64,000 bases of DNA from Mytilus galloprovincialis (GCF_965363235.1 NC_134850.1:38622602-38686601), one strand, 5' to 3'; positions 1 through 13,100 are shown, numbered from the stretch's first letter. The notes: a model not told the origin generated them from the letters alone. Translations and numbers: made by a program.

Positions 1-343
1 GTCGTATTGATATTTACTGAAATACTTCATGTTCTATTTTGAAAGGTTAAATTGTATATTATAAAATATATCATTTTTTTTTATTCCCATTATTGCACTT
101 TACGTAAACGGATATATACAAAAGAACGGACTTGAATCACAATACAAAAGACGAAATCATGTATGGTGAGCATAGTACTCTTTTTGCACCAGAACGTTAT
201 AGACCCCGGCGTCTACTTGGAAGCTTGGAAACACCATTAAAATATGTTTTGAATTGTTCATGACTGATCTTTACTGAAGTTTTTCTTTTGTTAATGGTGT
301 TTTTTTTATGCTGTGGTAAATAATTCAACCTCACTTATTTAAC

Positions 344-349
344 TTTATT
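344..349 (-). terminator. Polyadenylation signal AATAAA of the Ig-domain gene
   Basis: AATAAA on the minus strand about 20 bases after the TAA stop. A match this close implies a very short 3' UTR, so another downstream site is possible. Confidence 0.45.
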
Positions 350-369
350 CAATTTAAGGACTAAATTGT

Positions 370-520
370 TTAAGTATACAAACCAATAGCAATTTGGACA
401 AATGTTTCTGTCCAGTGACCAACCCAACCTTGACATTTATACACCCCAGTGTCTTCTACTGATATATCCTGTATATATAGTGTCTGTAAACGATGGCTGT
501 TCATTGGTGCTGTGAACAAT
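370..520 (-). CDS. Ig-domain gene exon 3: F/G strands and stop
   Basis: 151 nt; acceptor ...aattttatag at 524-521. It encodes LYIQDISVEDTGVYKCQG, the typical end of an Ig domain, then a short tail ending in TAA at 372-370. The open frame extends upstream of the acceptor, but only this acceptor keeps the frame of exon 2. Confidence 0.8.
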
Positions 521-3500
521 CTATAAAATTCACATGTTTTCAATGATATCCGTAATAAACACAAAGTTTTATCGGCACATCCGGAGAAAGTTGCAACATT
601 AGTTTTAACCGTTCGTACAATTACGCAGTTAATTTAAGTACTGTGACGGACACAATATTTAATTTAAAACATGAAAAGCATGACTAACAGGTGATCAGTA
701 CTGTGGACCTCAAATCAACAACTTGTGGTACCGAACTTGTGTTTTAAGATAAAAGCTAAAACGAGTGCTCATCCATCAGAAGCAGTACGATTTCTTTTAT
801 TATAAAGGTTTTGATTTTGTGGTTGGTTAAAGTATCAATTACTGAACTAATATTTTTGAGAAATATTACTCAAGCTGACAAAAATCAAATGGAATATAAC
901 ACAAATCCTATGTCAGAATTCATATAACAAAATTGAAGTTATAACAATATGTCTGGTAAGGTTTGAAAAACATAAATTTAAAAATCTGTGATTAGAAATA
1001 TGATTACAATCAAAACAATTTCAACGATAATTCTATATAGCCGGGGTTAAATATGAATGTATTACGTCCACTAAATTCTAAAATTACAGTTTAGAAATTC
1101 AGATAGATCGAGGTTGCAAAGATCCTTACCAACGGCAAATAACCCACATAGCTCGAGACTGAGCTAATCATAAATAGAAATGTGACAATAAAAGGTACCA
1201 CAGTCCTTCACCATTGAAATCCTAGATTCAAAACTTATATCTCTGTCACTGTCATGAAAAATGTCAGATACTAAACAAACTTTCAATTTACTACCTCACC
1301 AATCATAGATATTGGCTATAAACAAAACGGTACGGTGTGCAGACATAATGAGTTTAAAAAGCAAACATTACTGTTAAGACTTAAAATCATCAGACTACAA
1401 ATATAATATATCCGTCGTTGAAAAAGCCATGAACACATACATCACTGAAAGTGATATATAAGATTACCTGCCAGGAATATCCCACACAAGTCTGTACTTT
1501 GGGTTTATCCATTTTAGAACTGGTGTGTAATGGTCATTTGTACACCTGGCGTCGCATACCAAATTAATAGTATCGCCTTCCAATACGACAATTCGCTGTG
1601 ATGTTACATCTGAATGCCCATGCCAAACTGTTAGGTTACAAGCCTCAGGAACAAGGTTTGGTAGAGGGGGTGGTAATCCAAAAACAACTAAAAATAAAAT
1701 TACAGATAATCGTATTCAAATAATCTTAAAAAAGTCTACGACAATATGTCCTAACTTCATGCACTTCGTACACCATATTGAAACACGTAATATTTAATCA
1801 TTTATACAGTAATTTGGTTTGACACTTATGCAATACTCGCGAGCCTTGATTTATTAATAAATGTGCAAAGAACTACATCAAATAGACAATACACGTCGAT
1901 CATTAAAAAGAAATTAGATACTAGAATATAGCTGTTCTGCCATATATGAATCGGAATGACACAGAAACTGGTATCAAATGCTCAAAATCCGTAAAACTTG
2001 TCAATATCACACATATCATATCATTAAACAAACTGAGCTTCTGTGACAATTTTATACTCGTGAATTTTAAGAAAGTCATAATTTTTGGTTTGCGCTATAA
2101 AAACACCATTTACAAGTGACCAAATTTGTTATCACATAAACAACACGACGGATGCCACATGTAGAGCAGGATCTGCTTACCCATGCGGAGCACCTGAGAT
2201 CATCCAAGTTTTTGGTGGGGTTCGTGTTGCTTAGTCTTTAGTTTTCTATGTTGTGTCTTTTGTACTAGTATTTGTCTGTTTGTCTCTTTCTTTTTTAGCC
2301 ATGTCGTTGTCAGTTTATTGAGATCTATGATTTTGACTGTCCCTTTGGTATCTTTCGCCCCTCCCTTACAAATGTACAGGGTAAATCACCATTTTGAAAA
2401 TTTGAAAATCGGTGTTAAATAAAATCTTTAAAGAAACGTTAACTGTTATCAGTGCAAGGCAACAATTAAAATGCATTATGATATGCCTGTAATTTTCATA
2501 ATTTCTACTTTATAACTGGTCTCGTAACAATAAACTTATCATGAATACCAGGATTGAAATTTTATATTTAAGCCAGACGTGCCTTTCGTCTTAAAAAAAA
2601 AAGACTAATCAGTGACGCTCGAATCAAAAATGTTAAAAAGGCCAATTAAAGTACGAAGTTGAAGAGCATTGAGGACCATAAATTCCTAAAAGTTTTGACA
2701 AATACAGCTAAGGTAATCTATTCCATAGGAAGAAAAGCCTTAGTATTTCAAAGTTTTGTTAACAGTTAATTTATGATTATGAATATATCAATGATAACTC
2801 AAGTCAACACAGAAGTGATGAATAAGGGCGTATTTGTTGATTTCAGTTTCCAGCAGGTTTGATAATCTTTCCAAGCTGGTTCTGAAATAGTTCGAAACTA
2901 TAACTGGTTTTACTTTTTTGGTTATTAAATATCTCAAACTTATCGAACCTCTTTGAAGGGTGTGAACTGTTGGACAGAGTATGGCAATCTGTTCTTGTCG
3001 TCAAAAAACAATGTTCCAAACACTGAGATTCAAAAATGTACAATCATACACAGAAATCTAAAAAAAATCAGTGTGTAATTTGCAATTCTCTGTGAGTGTT
3101 TTACTTTTTGTATTCATTTCAGTGTGTATTAGTTCAAAAAATGGATTATTAAAACATAGTTAAGACGAGAACGGAAGATCAGAAATGGCATATGTTAGAA
3201 GCAGCTTTTATTTAATTTATTTGATTAATTAACAAAATCTTTTTGTAATATTTATATATATATCTTATTATATCCATATGACTTAATTGATTTATCAAGT
3301 ATTACTTTATTTTTAAAATGTGTATCGAATACTGTAGTATGTAATTTCACATGTTTCATCATCAAAAATAAAATAATTACAAAAAAAAGACGAGAACGGC
3401 TTGTCATAACAGAGGATTATCAGAACTTTCAAATTGTAAAAATTGATTTACGTACAAAACAATGAACAGAAAACAAACATGACTTACAGCAACAAACGAC

Positions 3501-4889
3501 AAATACATTACAGGCTTCTGTATTTGGTCAGGCACATACAAAATGGGGTGGAGTTTGCTAGCACCTTATCGGGGACGTTGGTTTAACAGTACAACATAAG
3601 AACTAACTATAAAAATCACAACGAAAGGACTTTACTCATCAGATTGATACAAAGCAGAAAAACAACCAACACAATCATTGATCGTGCATAGCAGAATATT
3701 CATACATCCCCACAACAGCAAAAATACTAAGTACAGATCTGTCAGTACTCAAAATCAATAACAACGAACAAAACATTCATATATCTAAGACTAAAATATC
3801 AATCAGTACACATGCAACATCCAATGAGTTTAGTGCAAAGACGTCAATAACAGGCAGAGCATGTTTTTAAATAGACTTTTGTTGTATGTTATCCGGGGAC
3901 ATGTATAGATAAATACACGAATAAGTCTTTTGTGTCAAGTTGTGTGATCCACAATAATATCTCATATATTGTTATGGTAATTGCAGCAAACGGTTAAAAT
4001 TTTATTAAGTATCCGTCTTAAAACTACAGACATATCTGGTTAATAGCTAAAAAATAACCTTGCATTTAGTTATCACAGTCTTTAAATTGCATTTCACCAA
4101 CGGAGTTTTATCTGTTTTCATTTTGGGGTACAAACATTGAAAGTAACAATAAATGTTTGGTTTCTGACATGGCAAATGATTTTTCACTGTTTGTTAGATT
4201 ATCCGAAATATTAGAGAAATGTTTCCTATCTAATAAGCACATTTTTTTAAATATTCTTCTAGTGTACAAAGAATCTTTTGAAAAGGGGAATCTTTGACAA
4301 TTTTCACAATAAATGCTACTATTATATTTATATTTACTTCGAAATAGATAATAGAAAAATAAGAAAAAAACCCCATCAAAACATTAAAACATTTGTTTAC
4401 CTTTTTCGGGCATGTAAAAAATTAAGGAAAAGTTGGAAAAGGGAACTCATTGACAATTTTCACAATAAATGCTACCATTATATTTATATTTACTTCGAAA
4501 TAGATAATAGAAATTTAAAAAAAATCTATCAAAACGTTAAAATATTATGTGTACCTCTTTTAGGCATGTGAAAAATGATGGAAAAAAATGAAAACTACTT
4601 AATGTGAAAAAAAAATCAAAGTTGCTCAAGAAAACTTTTATAATGTTTTGTATACATTCCATCGCCCTCTAGAGGTATTTTCGTATTGTTTGATTACTGT
4701 CTCATTGACGCTGATACATGTACAACATTTTCACTTAACAAAAATTTTGTGAATCACAACTTGATGAATTTTTTAAAAGTTTTTATTTAGCTTTCTTTGA
4801 ATGAAATTGTATATCAATCAAGTAAGAAAATACTTACAATTTAAATGAATTAAACTGGCAATAAAAATGACATTCATCAAAGAATCCAT
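370..4889 (-). CDS. Secreted single-Ig-domain protein, complete three-exon gene
   Basis: Three exons (4838-4889, 1468-1687, 370-520) join through GT-AG introns with phases 1 and 2 to give 423 nt, that is 140 aa plus stop. The protein starts with a 17-residue hydrophobic leader (MDSLMNVIFIASLIHLN), so it should enter the secretory pathway. One immunoglobulin fold follows: a B-strand Cys (INLVCDARC), a core Trp (VLKW) and the F-strand signature DTGVYKC. No transmembrane segment or GPI-type hydrophobic tail follows, and the chain stops about 20 residues after the last Cys. This suggests a secreted, V-like or I-like single Ig protein, perhaps a binding or recognition factor. The function is not known and I recognise no named family. 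The join is an inference from frame and splice signals. Confidence 0.8.
1468..1687 (-). CDS. Ig-domain gene exon 2: first half of the Ig fold
   Basis: 220 nt with acceptor ...ttttatttttag and donor gtaatc; enters in phase 1 and leaves in phase 2. It encodes the N-terminal linker (GLPPPLPNLVPEAC), the B-strand Cys and the core Trp. Confidence 0.82.
2150..2365 (+). repeat. Bivalve interspersed repeat (GGTGGGGTTCGTGTTGC type)
   Basis: This stretch in intron 2 of the Ig-domain gene matches an abundant mussel repeat I know by sight, running from the 'acctgagatcatcc' motif to 'ccctttggtatctttcgcc'. It has no coding frame. Class unknown. Confidence 0.55.
2566..2790 (+). repeat. Bivalve interspersed repeat (CCAGACGTGC...GTGACGCTC type)
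   Basis: Non-coding repeat with the motifs 'ccagacgtgcctttcgtc', 'atcagtgacgctc' and 'gaagttgaagagcattgagg', common in mussel DNA. It is diverged, so probably an old copy. Class unknown. Confidence 0.55.
3440..3870 (-). repeat. Reverse-oriented copy of the CTGTCCCAAGTCAGG mussel repeat (partial)
   Basis: Reverse-complement similarity to 24837-25080, for example 'acaacataagaactaactataaaaatca' against the inverse of the segment near 24940. A diverged, partial copy. Confidence 0.5.
4281..4590 (+). repeat. Two-copy tandem repeat, unit about 155 bp
   Basis: The block around 'ttgacaattttcacaataaatgct' near 4293 recurs near 4448 with the same following sequence and scattered substitutions. The 97-aa open frame across it comes from the duplicated AT-rich sequence and is not a gene. 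Confidence 0.7.
4838..4889 (-). CDS. Ig-domain gene exon 1: start codon and signal peptide
   Basis: ATG at 4889-4887, 17 codons of hydrophobic leader, then a strong donor (gtaagt at 4837-4832). It ends in phase 1. This ATG is preferred because it begins the signal peptide and lies about 80 bases below a TATA-like box. Confidence 0.8.
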
Positions 4890-4947
4890 CTTGACTTATT
4901 TGACATTAGTAAATATTTAGTCCATCCTCATCAAGTGTTTACATGTA

Positions 4948-4976
4948 TCACGTGATAATAAAGAGAAATTTATATA
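4948..4976 (-). promoter_or_regulatory. Putative core promoter of the Ig-domain gene
   Basis: On the minus strand TATATAAAT (4976-4968) lies about 80 bases above the ATG. The palindrome TCACGTGA (4955-4948), an E-box of the kind bound by bHLH-zip factors, follows at about the position expected for the transcription start. The motifs are seen; their use is inferred. Confidence 0.4.
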
Positions 4977-7900
4977 CTTAAAATGAAATAAAATGCTCAA
5001 GGTTAATTAAAATACAAAAAGAAGATTAAATCAATAATATAATGAATAAATAATTATAATCAAATCTCGGGGGAAATTATTTTTGGATACAAAAACTATA
5101 ATTCTTCAATAAGTGACAAAATTTTAATCCCTAAGGTTCCCCTAAGCACGATTCATTAAAGGAAACGCAATTGTCTAGTTATTTTAAGTACATGTATTTA
5201 ACCATATTAAGTAGAAGTATCTTCCAAGTTTTAAGTTGTGAATGTTTAAGTACAATGAACTTAAATTGAATCATTTAATGTAAATATAAACAATCATAAT
5301 TTTGTGGAAAATTTGTGTAATGAACGATATAAATTGCCTTTAACATGTTCAACGGGATAACTAATATCATTAAAGTAATTTAAAGCTATTTACCTTCGTT
5401 TGGAATTTGTGAAAGCAAATTCACCGAAAATTTCTGTCTTATAACTTTTTTTTTTAGAGTGTTTTTTTTTTTAATTTTATATATTTTTAATCTCACAAAC
5501 CAAATCACAGAGGTAAAGAGATTATCACACAGATCCCAATACAATTACATCAATAATAATCTCATTCAGTTTTGAACATATTTTGGAATTCATTGAATCA
5601 TAAAACTTCATAGTGTAAGGCCTATTCCTATGATTAAAATGTAATATATTTTAAATTCTAAAGTCACTAAAAGATAAACAATAAAAATTGTAATGGTATC
5701 CATCACCGATAGTCTCTAAATTGCATAATACACATTTTCTGTTTTAAACACTCATAATCGGCACAAAAATAGAGGCGGACAAATTGTTTAAAGCATACAG
5801 TTAAATTAAATGATTTTTTTTTCAATGTATTTAAAAATTGTAAACTAATGCACGACCACTAATTTAAATAGAAATCTTATTATGAAAATAAATGACTTAT
5901 TTGGTTGCTCGTATTTCAGTTGTCTATAAATATAGTTATCATTGTTATGAATGTAAACTATAAGTACTGTGTCTTTAAGGAAAACAATTATTGCTTAAAT
6001 CACTGGTTATGTTATTTCTTTAATAGTGATGTTGACCATCATTTTTTAAAATATATTGTTTATACATAAATTGTTATGGACACGAAGACTTAAAAGCAGG
6101 CCCTACCTATTTTGCTCTACCCTCCCGATCCTTCATATATGCTTTTTTCTACATTATAAAATGCCTCAACTAAGTCAGATATATGACAGTTGTTATCCAT
6201 TCGTTTAATGTGTTTGAGCTGTTGATTTTGTCTTTCGATTAGGGACTTTCCATTTTGAATTGTCCTCTGAGTTCAGCATTTTAGCGATTTTACTATACTT
6301 CTTTTTCAAGTACTATTTACATAGTTTACTAACCTTCTAAATATGTTCCATTATAAAATTAAGTATTGTTCTAGTAATCCAAGATGAATTTTTATTTAAT
6401 GAAGCTGCTTCATGTCTAGCGACCAATATTCAGTAATAATGACAAATATTGGAACATGGTTGAGAAGCAAAAAACTGCTTTCGTCAAATTAAAATTCCAG
6501 TTAGAAATTTTTGGTTTAGTAAACTATTGATTGGTGTTTACGTCTGAAATAAACTATGACTGATTTTTTTATGCCATTTTCATCACTATTGGCATGGCGG
6601 ACAGTCTGTATAATTGGAATATACAAAAAAAAAAAAAACAACAAACAAATGGTAGTGTGCGTCAAGTGTATAGTTTATTCATACTTATTTTGGCGCTAGG
6701 ATGCTGAGATGCAAAGCGTCTCACTGAGTTTTCGTCATGTTTTTTTTTAATATAAACTATAAGTACTGTGTTTTTTTAGGGGAACATGCATGGCTTAAAA
6801 TCACTGGTTATGTTATTTTTTTAAATGTATTGTTTTTCATGGGCAATAGTGGAATTAAGTGTCTTGAGTTGTATGAAGGGCAACTGTCTGTTTAAGAAAC
6901 AACATAGACAATCGTAGCTTTAAAATTGCAATTTTTCCAATGTGTCTATGGACTTTATTTCATATCTTAGAAGTTCAGAATATATGAACGGACGAGAATC
7001 TATCAAGATTTCCTACATATTTTCAACTTTTGTTTTATTTTAAATGTTGCAATTGTATACCTCAAATGTGTGTATGCGAAAAAGATGTCTTTACTGGGAA
7101 CTCCAGAGTTGAAACCTGTAGACTTCAGTTCAATAGGGACGTTGCTCTATAGATAGCTTTTGTCATGTCTGCACATATGAACTTTACAGGATGATGCATT
7201 CAAATGGTGACAATGGTGCGATACATCACAGAAATTTCTAAGTCTGAACATAAAACACACCCTTTCCTATTAAAAATAATCATTCTATATTTAAATGTGT
7301 CGACATAAAGTTTGCTTTATGAACTTACTTTATCTTTAAAAAGTTAAATTTAATATATAAACTTAATGTTAAAATACTAAAATCCTGGGATGTGTTTTAG
7401 TTGATTTTAGTCTCTGAAGCATGATTTTTTTATTATTAATTGTTTTTGGCTTCTAACTAGCTGTCAGTAACTGCGAGTACTCTCACATCGTATTTTCTTG
7501 TTAATTCGACCTGTTGATAATGTTTATAATGCGTTTTTGTTATTTTATATTTATATGGATCTTATCTACATACCAGCTTTGATTATTTGGAATATATTCT
7601 AAGTTTCACTTCTTCTTACTACATTTGTATAAACTTCAAGATTTACTTGTATTTTTTTTTTTTAAACCGTTTTTTTTTCTAAAGTGAATATTTTCGATGG
7701 GTTAAATATTTCGCAGTTGTGTCTTGGCATGGCTTTGTTTGGACTTGTTTGTTTGCTTTTTGGCCTTGAATGTTTGTCCCTAATATTTAATTAACTGTGC
7801 ATTTGCATTCAGATATCGCAGATCGAATTTATTTGTTTATAGTGTAGTAATGTACGTTTTTTGATTGAGTTAAGTCTGCCAATTGATATTTTACCGTGTG

Positions 7901-7984
7901 TTTTTCTATGTTGTGATGTTATGCTATTGTGTCAGAAAAAGGAAGAAGGTTTGGATCCATTAAAACGTTTAGTCACGCTGCAAA

Positions 7985-8275
7985 TGTTTGCACCTGTCCC
8001 AAGTCAGGAATCTGATGTACAGTAGTTGTCGTTTGTTTATGTAATTTATACATGTTTCTCGTTTTTTATTTAATATAGATTAGACCGTTGGTTTTCCCAT
8101 TTGAATGGTTTTACACTAGTAATTGTGAGCCCTTTATAGCTTGTTGTTCTGTGTGAGCCAAGGCTCCGTGTTGAAGGCCGTACATTGACCTATAATGGTT
8201 TACCTCTTTTAAGTTGTTATTTGGATGGAGAGTTGTCTCATTGGCACTCACACCACATCTTCCTATATCTATTAA
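7985..8275 (+). repeat. Mussel repeat, CTGTCCCAAGTCAGG ... CTCATTGGCA family
   Basis: Carries the order 'ctgtcccaagtcagga', 'gttgtcgtttgtttatg', 'gttgaaggccgtac', 'agttgtctcattggcac', 'accacatcttc', shared with 24837-25300, 37069-37532 and the fragments at 44085 and 47985. Confidence 0.65.
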
Positions 8276-8375
8276 ATGAAAGGTTTGTACACATAAATTA
8301 TGATGGACACAAAGACCTTTAAAAGCAGGTCAATACCTATTTTAGATTAACCCTTTCAATCCTTCATATCTGCTT

Positions 8376-8830
8376 CATTTCTCAAGGGGTCAAATTGACA
8401 ATATTGGTCAAATGAACTTATTTGTAGATCTTTCTTTGCTGGACATTTTTGCGGTTAAGTTTATATCTTTATCATTAATAATATTCATGGTAATAACCAA
8501 AAACAGCAAAATTTCTTTAAAATATACAATTTAGTGGCAGCAACCCAACAATGGGTTATTAGATTCATCTGAAAAAGCAGGGCTGATAGACCTTGACCTA
8601 AAGAACACTTTTAACTCATGTCAGATTTGCTCTAAATGCTTTGATTTTGAGCTATAAGCCAAAAACTGCATTTTACCCCATCTTCTATTTTTAACTATGG
8701 TGGCCATGTTTTTTTTGATTAAACAGAAAAAAAAAAAACTAACTTGATGCTAGATACCCTAAGGATCATTCAGCTTAAGTTTGGTTGGAATTGGTTCAGT
8801 AGTGTCAAAGAAGAAGATATACCCCAAAGA
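8376..8830 (+). mobile_element. Fragment of element family A (AGGCTCTCAAGAGCCT hairpin family)
   Basis: Internal sequence matches 53990-54470: 'aggggtcaaattgacaat', 'agtggcagcaacccaaca', 'gggctgatagaccttgacct', 'ataagccaaaaactgcat'. The terminal hairpins are absent, so this is a decayed fragment. Confidence 0.65.
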
Positions 8831-9637
8831 TACAAACAAAACCCATCATTTACCAGATAGTCATATTTGGTAAAGGCACAAACTATAGTAGGATTTAAAG
8901 AAGTTTTATGTGTATGCGAGCACAAACCTCCTTTTGCATATCTAGACCATGTGTCATCAAAGAAAAATACACAAAAAAAACCTGCACAACAGCTGCCAAC
9001 AGGATGACAACTTGAACAAGAAGATTAAAGGTCACACTCTCACTGCTATACCAATTAACACACAAATGTGCACATACATTGTAGACACTGCCTCACTTTT
9101 TCAATAATTTTAAAGCATCTTGAAGGCTTGAAGCATATGCCTCTGTAAAGTGAAAACTTTTGTAAGCAAATGAAATTATTAAAAAGTGATTATAATTACT
9201 TTAATAAAGTATAAAAATACAAATATTTGAATAAGTATTTATAGAGAAAATATACCAGTGGAAACTTTTCAAAGCATTAGTCACTAAATAACATTTTTAC
9301 TAAAAAATATCTCAATATCAGTCTGTGTAAATTCAAGAAAAGAGTTTTTGAAAATACAAACAAATTTGTTGAGTTTGTCAAAAGATAAATGTTAAGTTTA
9401 TGCAGACAGACAGACACTGTTAGTTCCAGTATGCAAAAAAAGTTCAAAATGACTTTATCTTATTGAAATTTTAAATGACATAGGGTATAAACAACATTGA
9501 TTTACAGTTAAACCAAAGTGATGATACAAGCAAACTTTTTAAAACTAACTTATTAGTAAAAAAAATACAAATCATTTATATGTATAAAAAAAATTAAAAA
9601 GTTTTCTAATATAAAATTAAAAACACACATAAAACTG

Positions 9638-10192
9638 TCAAGCATCATTGTCTCTCTTTGGTTGCTTCTGATCATTGTATCTACTGTAATTCATATCGTG
9701 TGCTGAAATACCCCTTTTCTGATTTCCCTTTTTCATTTCTCCTTTTTGACTTGCAGGAATTGGTTGCAGATGAAATGGTTTCCTCTCTGGAGTTGATGAA
9801 TCACTTTCAGGATTACTTTCTGTGTCAGCTGTTGATTTTTGTTCACAATCAGAGCTCTCTGTGTTACCTTCATGTTGTAATTTAAACACGATTTCTGGGG
9901 CAGAAAATGCTGGCATGCGTGGTCTTGATACAGGTTTCATTGTTATATGACCCACAGGTAGGTCATATGAAAGGCCAAAGTTCATATCACTGTTCTTTTT
10001 AGTTTCCTCTTCAACTACATCTTCATGATTGGGCTTGGCAGTAGGGAAAGAAGTCATTGCAAAGCTTGATGGAGCAGGATGTACCTTGTTCCTTCTTGTT
10101 GGGTTTATTAGTCGACCTATTTCAGGATTTAAAGCCTTTACAGGGTCGCACCAATCATTACTTTCATCCTGGTTCTCTTCAATGTTAATTTG
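9638..10192 (-). CDS. Receptor exon 31: cytoplasmic tail and stop
   Basis: 555 nt, acceptor ...tttaaaacag, phase 0, ending in a stop at 9640-9638. Encodes QINIEENQDESNDWCDPVKA at its start, a Ser/Glu-rich middle (SNPESDSSTPERKPFHLQP) and a basic end (KQPKRDNDA). No kinase or other enzymatic domain. No clear AATAAA lies near the stop. Confidence 0.85.
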   Translation of the reverse strand, partial: QINIEENQDESNDWCDPVKALNPEIGRLINPTRRNKVHPAPSSFAMTSFPTAKPNHEDVVEEETKKNSDMNFGLSYDLPVGHITMKPVSRPRMPAFSAPEIVFKLQHEGNTESSDCEQKSTADTESNPESDSSTPERKPFHLQPIPASQKGEMKKGNQKRGISAHDMNYSRYNDQKQPKRDNDA

Positions 10193-13100
10193 CTGTTTTA
10201 AAAGATATATATAATTAACATTTTAGACCATTATCCAAGACAAAAATGTCTGTCATTTGATCCCTGGTAGATAGTTTTCTCATTTGCAAACATACTACCT
10301 ATTTTCATATTGATGACAAAATGATCAACTCTTGTGAGAGTGGGATAAACTGACCTTTCAATACTCTGATGGCCAAATAGCTATTGTTGTATGCTATAAT
10401 AACAACAAAGATGACAAAACAGAATTGTAATTTAATCCTTGTATTTAGAATTTTGCTATAACTATAGATGCTTTTATCATTTGACAAGACAATTAAAATA
10501 CAACTTATAGGAGAAATATAGCTTTGAATGCACATGATATTACGATTTTTTCCCTTGGAACTGTGCCAGAAATGAAGTTAAACCAAAAGGTAAAAATTTG
10601 TGTTTTTATTAATGACATACAATATTCTTTTTTGTTGATTACATGACCCAACTCTACCACTTTGTACTTTATTTCACCTTATTAACTCTTTTTTTTCAAG
10701 TGCCACTGATGAGGCTTTTGTAGACTAAATTCAGTGCAGGAGTTCAACATTATAACTCTGGCATCTTTAATGAAGTTTTTTTCTTACCAAATTCTTATTT
10801 TATTTGGTCAATGACAACATGAAATAATCTCACAAACTTCAATTTATGGAAAAATCAGGAAAAGTGTAATTACTTAATGTAAAATTATATAAATACATTG
10901 AGCATTAATACCTACATGTAAACCTGCTGATTCCAAATCATCATCAATGACTTTGCCCTTGGAAAAAAAAGTAATTAATTGAATTAACAGTATTTAAACA
11001 TCTTCAACAAAAACATTTGAAACAATTTTCAAAAATATTATCTCCAATAGGACTAAATCCAATGTTACACTCTTAATACCCATGTTTGGTGTTATAATGG
11101 TCAAAACCTTAAACTCAAAACATTTCACTTCATAATGATGGATGAATGGATTGCTGTTGAACATCCTTTGGATCGACACCATTAACCAGTACATTTATTA
11201 AACCTGTTCATCAAGTTAGTCAAGAACAACGTTTTATGTAATGTATCCTACAGATAGTCAATTCTCAGTTTTTAAATTCAAAATTCCACATGATAGATTT
11301 TTGACTCAGAGTACGATAATACATTGTAGTGCTAAAAACTTTTATTACCACAAAGCAATATGTCAAAATAAAGTAATTTTTAAATTTGTAGTCCTTTTTT
11401 AAAGTTGTTTTAGAGGTATATTTAGAATACCACAGTATAAACTTTTAATTCAAAATCAGTTATTATTACCATTGTTTCATCCGTAGATTCTTCAGAGTCC
11501 TGAAAACAAAAAATCCACAGATTAAGGATTGTTAATGTTCACCTATTCTGAAAATAAGTTTTATCCATCTGTCACACTTTTCAGTTTACATAACTTTTTT
11601 TACTTGTCTGGATGTTTTCTTACATTTTTTACTGCCTAGAAAATCATTCAGCTTTCTAGCTCAGATGTGAATGAAATTATTTATATTCAGAATACTACAT
11701 ATATATATATTCAACACTTTTTAGTGTTCTGTTTTCCATCTATTTATCGGTATTGTTACACAATCTTTCAGACTCATATATATATATATATATATATAAA
11801 TAACTATAAAAGAGCTATTTACCTTATAGAGAAATGACACAGCATAAAAATTATAAAATATTATTGGAATGCTCCCCTAAAAGATGGTGGAAGACAAGGA
11901 TATACTTGAATGAAACCTTGGAACAGAAATCCATACAAATTTTGAATTTTGTAATTTAATTTTTTCATATAATCTTAGTCAGACAAAGTTACCACATTTG
12001 TACCCATTTATTATAAATTTTCTTTATCTAATAACACATCAGATTGTGAAAAGTGCAGAACCATTTGCTCAAGTTGCTCAAAGTGATAATCTGCATAATT
12101 CCAGAATGTCATATGTAACAGTCTATACACAACAGCTTTAATCTTTACCTGACTCCAAATGTCTGCTTTGTCTTCTTTCTTTTGCCATCTAGTAAATATA
12201 AAAGAAAGAAAATATAGATAAATCAATAAAAAAAAACCAAATATAACCAATTGTAATGAAAGACAATTCAGATAGTAAAATCTTGTGATTTCCTATAGAG
12301 TTAAACAAAGTTTAGTTATTCATTTAGACTTATGTACCCATTAAGATGTAAATGTTTGAATTTACAAACTTAACTGTCATGCACCTGAATGACTAACGAA
12401 ATTTACCACAAATGCAAATTGGTAGTGTGGCTGGCTTTAGTCAGACTAGTTATGTGCTAGCAAGTTTATCATTTAAAAGATTATGTCAGTAAGAAATGAT
12501 AATTATTGCAACTTAAAGCCCTTCAGATATTTCCATTCTTATTTTTTGAGTTTTTTTTTTTGCAGAGACAAGCTGTAAAATTCTTTGAAATACAAATGAA
12601 ATGAGACAATTATTTTAAACAACATACATCTATCTATCAGTTTTTTTTTTAATTCTTTGACATCTACAAAACAAAAACCTACTTCAATTAAAGTGCTCTT
12701 GCTAACAATCAATTATACAAATTGGTATTTATAGAGTGTTTTTGTTTACTTCATAGTTTGTAGTTGCATATTCATGCTAAGTTCACACATAATTCTAATT
12801 CGATTCGCATTAACTAATTCGAATCAGTTTAATTCGCATTCGAAACGTTTAACGTCCTAACATCAATTCTAATTCGAATTGGAATAAGCATCAAATTCGC
12901 TTTACTGTCCTAACGGCGTTAACTTTTAATTCAGATTAACAAAAACATATTTCTAATGCGAATTAGTTAATTCGAATTAGCCAATCGAATCAATTTGAAT
13001 TAGCCAATCGAATCAATTCGAATTAAAAAAAAAGAGTGTGTAAATGCGATTAGCGAATTTGATTCGAATTCAATTCGAATTAAAGGTACGTGTGGACGAG

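Larger units (their letters stand above)
4990..9637. other. Intergenic region between the Ig-domain gene and the receptor 3' end
   Basis: I see no exon with splice signals and a conserved frame here. It holds poly-A/T runs and dispersed repeats. A block at 5950-6150 is partly repeated at 6745-6835 ('aactataagtactgtg' and 'atcactggttatgtta') and at 8285-8385 ('agacctttaaaagcaggtc' type). Distal control elements of the Ig-domain gene could lie here, but none can be named. Confidence 0.5.

Noticed and set aside
2843-3043. 66-aa minus-strand open frame in intron 2 of the Ig-domain gene
   Set aside because: No splice sites that keep frame with exons 1 or 2; no domain.
4278-4571. 97-aa plus-strand open frame with an internal repeat
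   Set aside because: Produced by a two-copy AT-rich tandem repeat.
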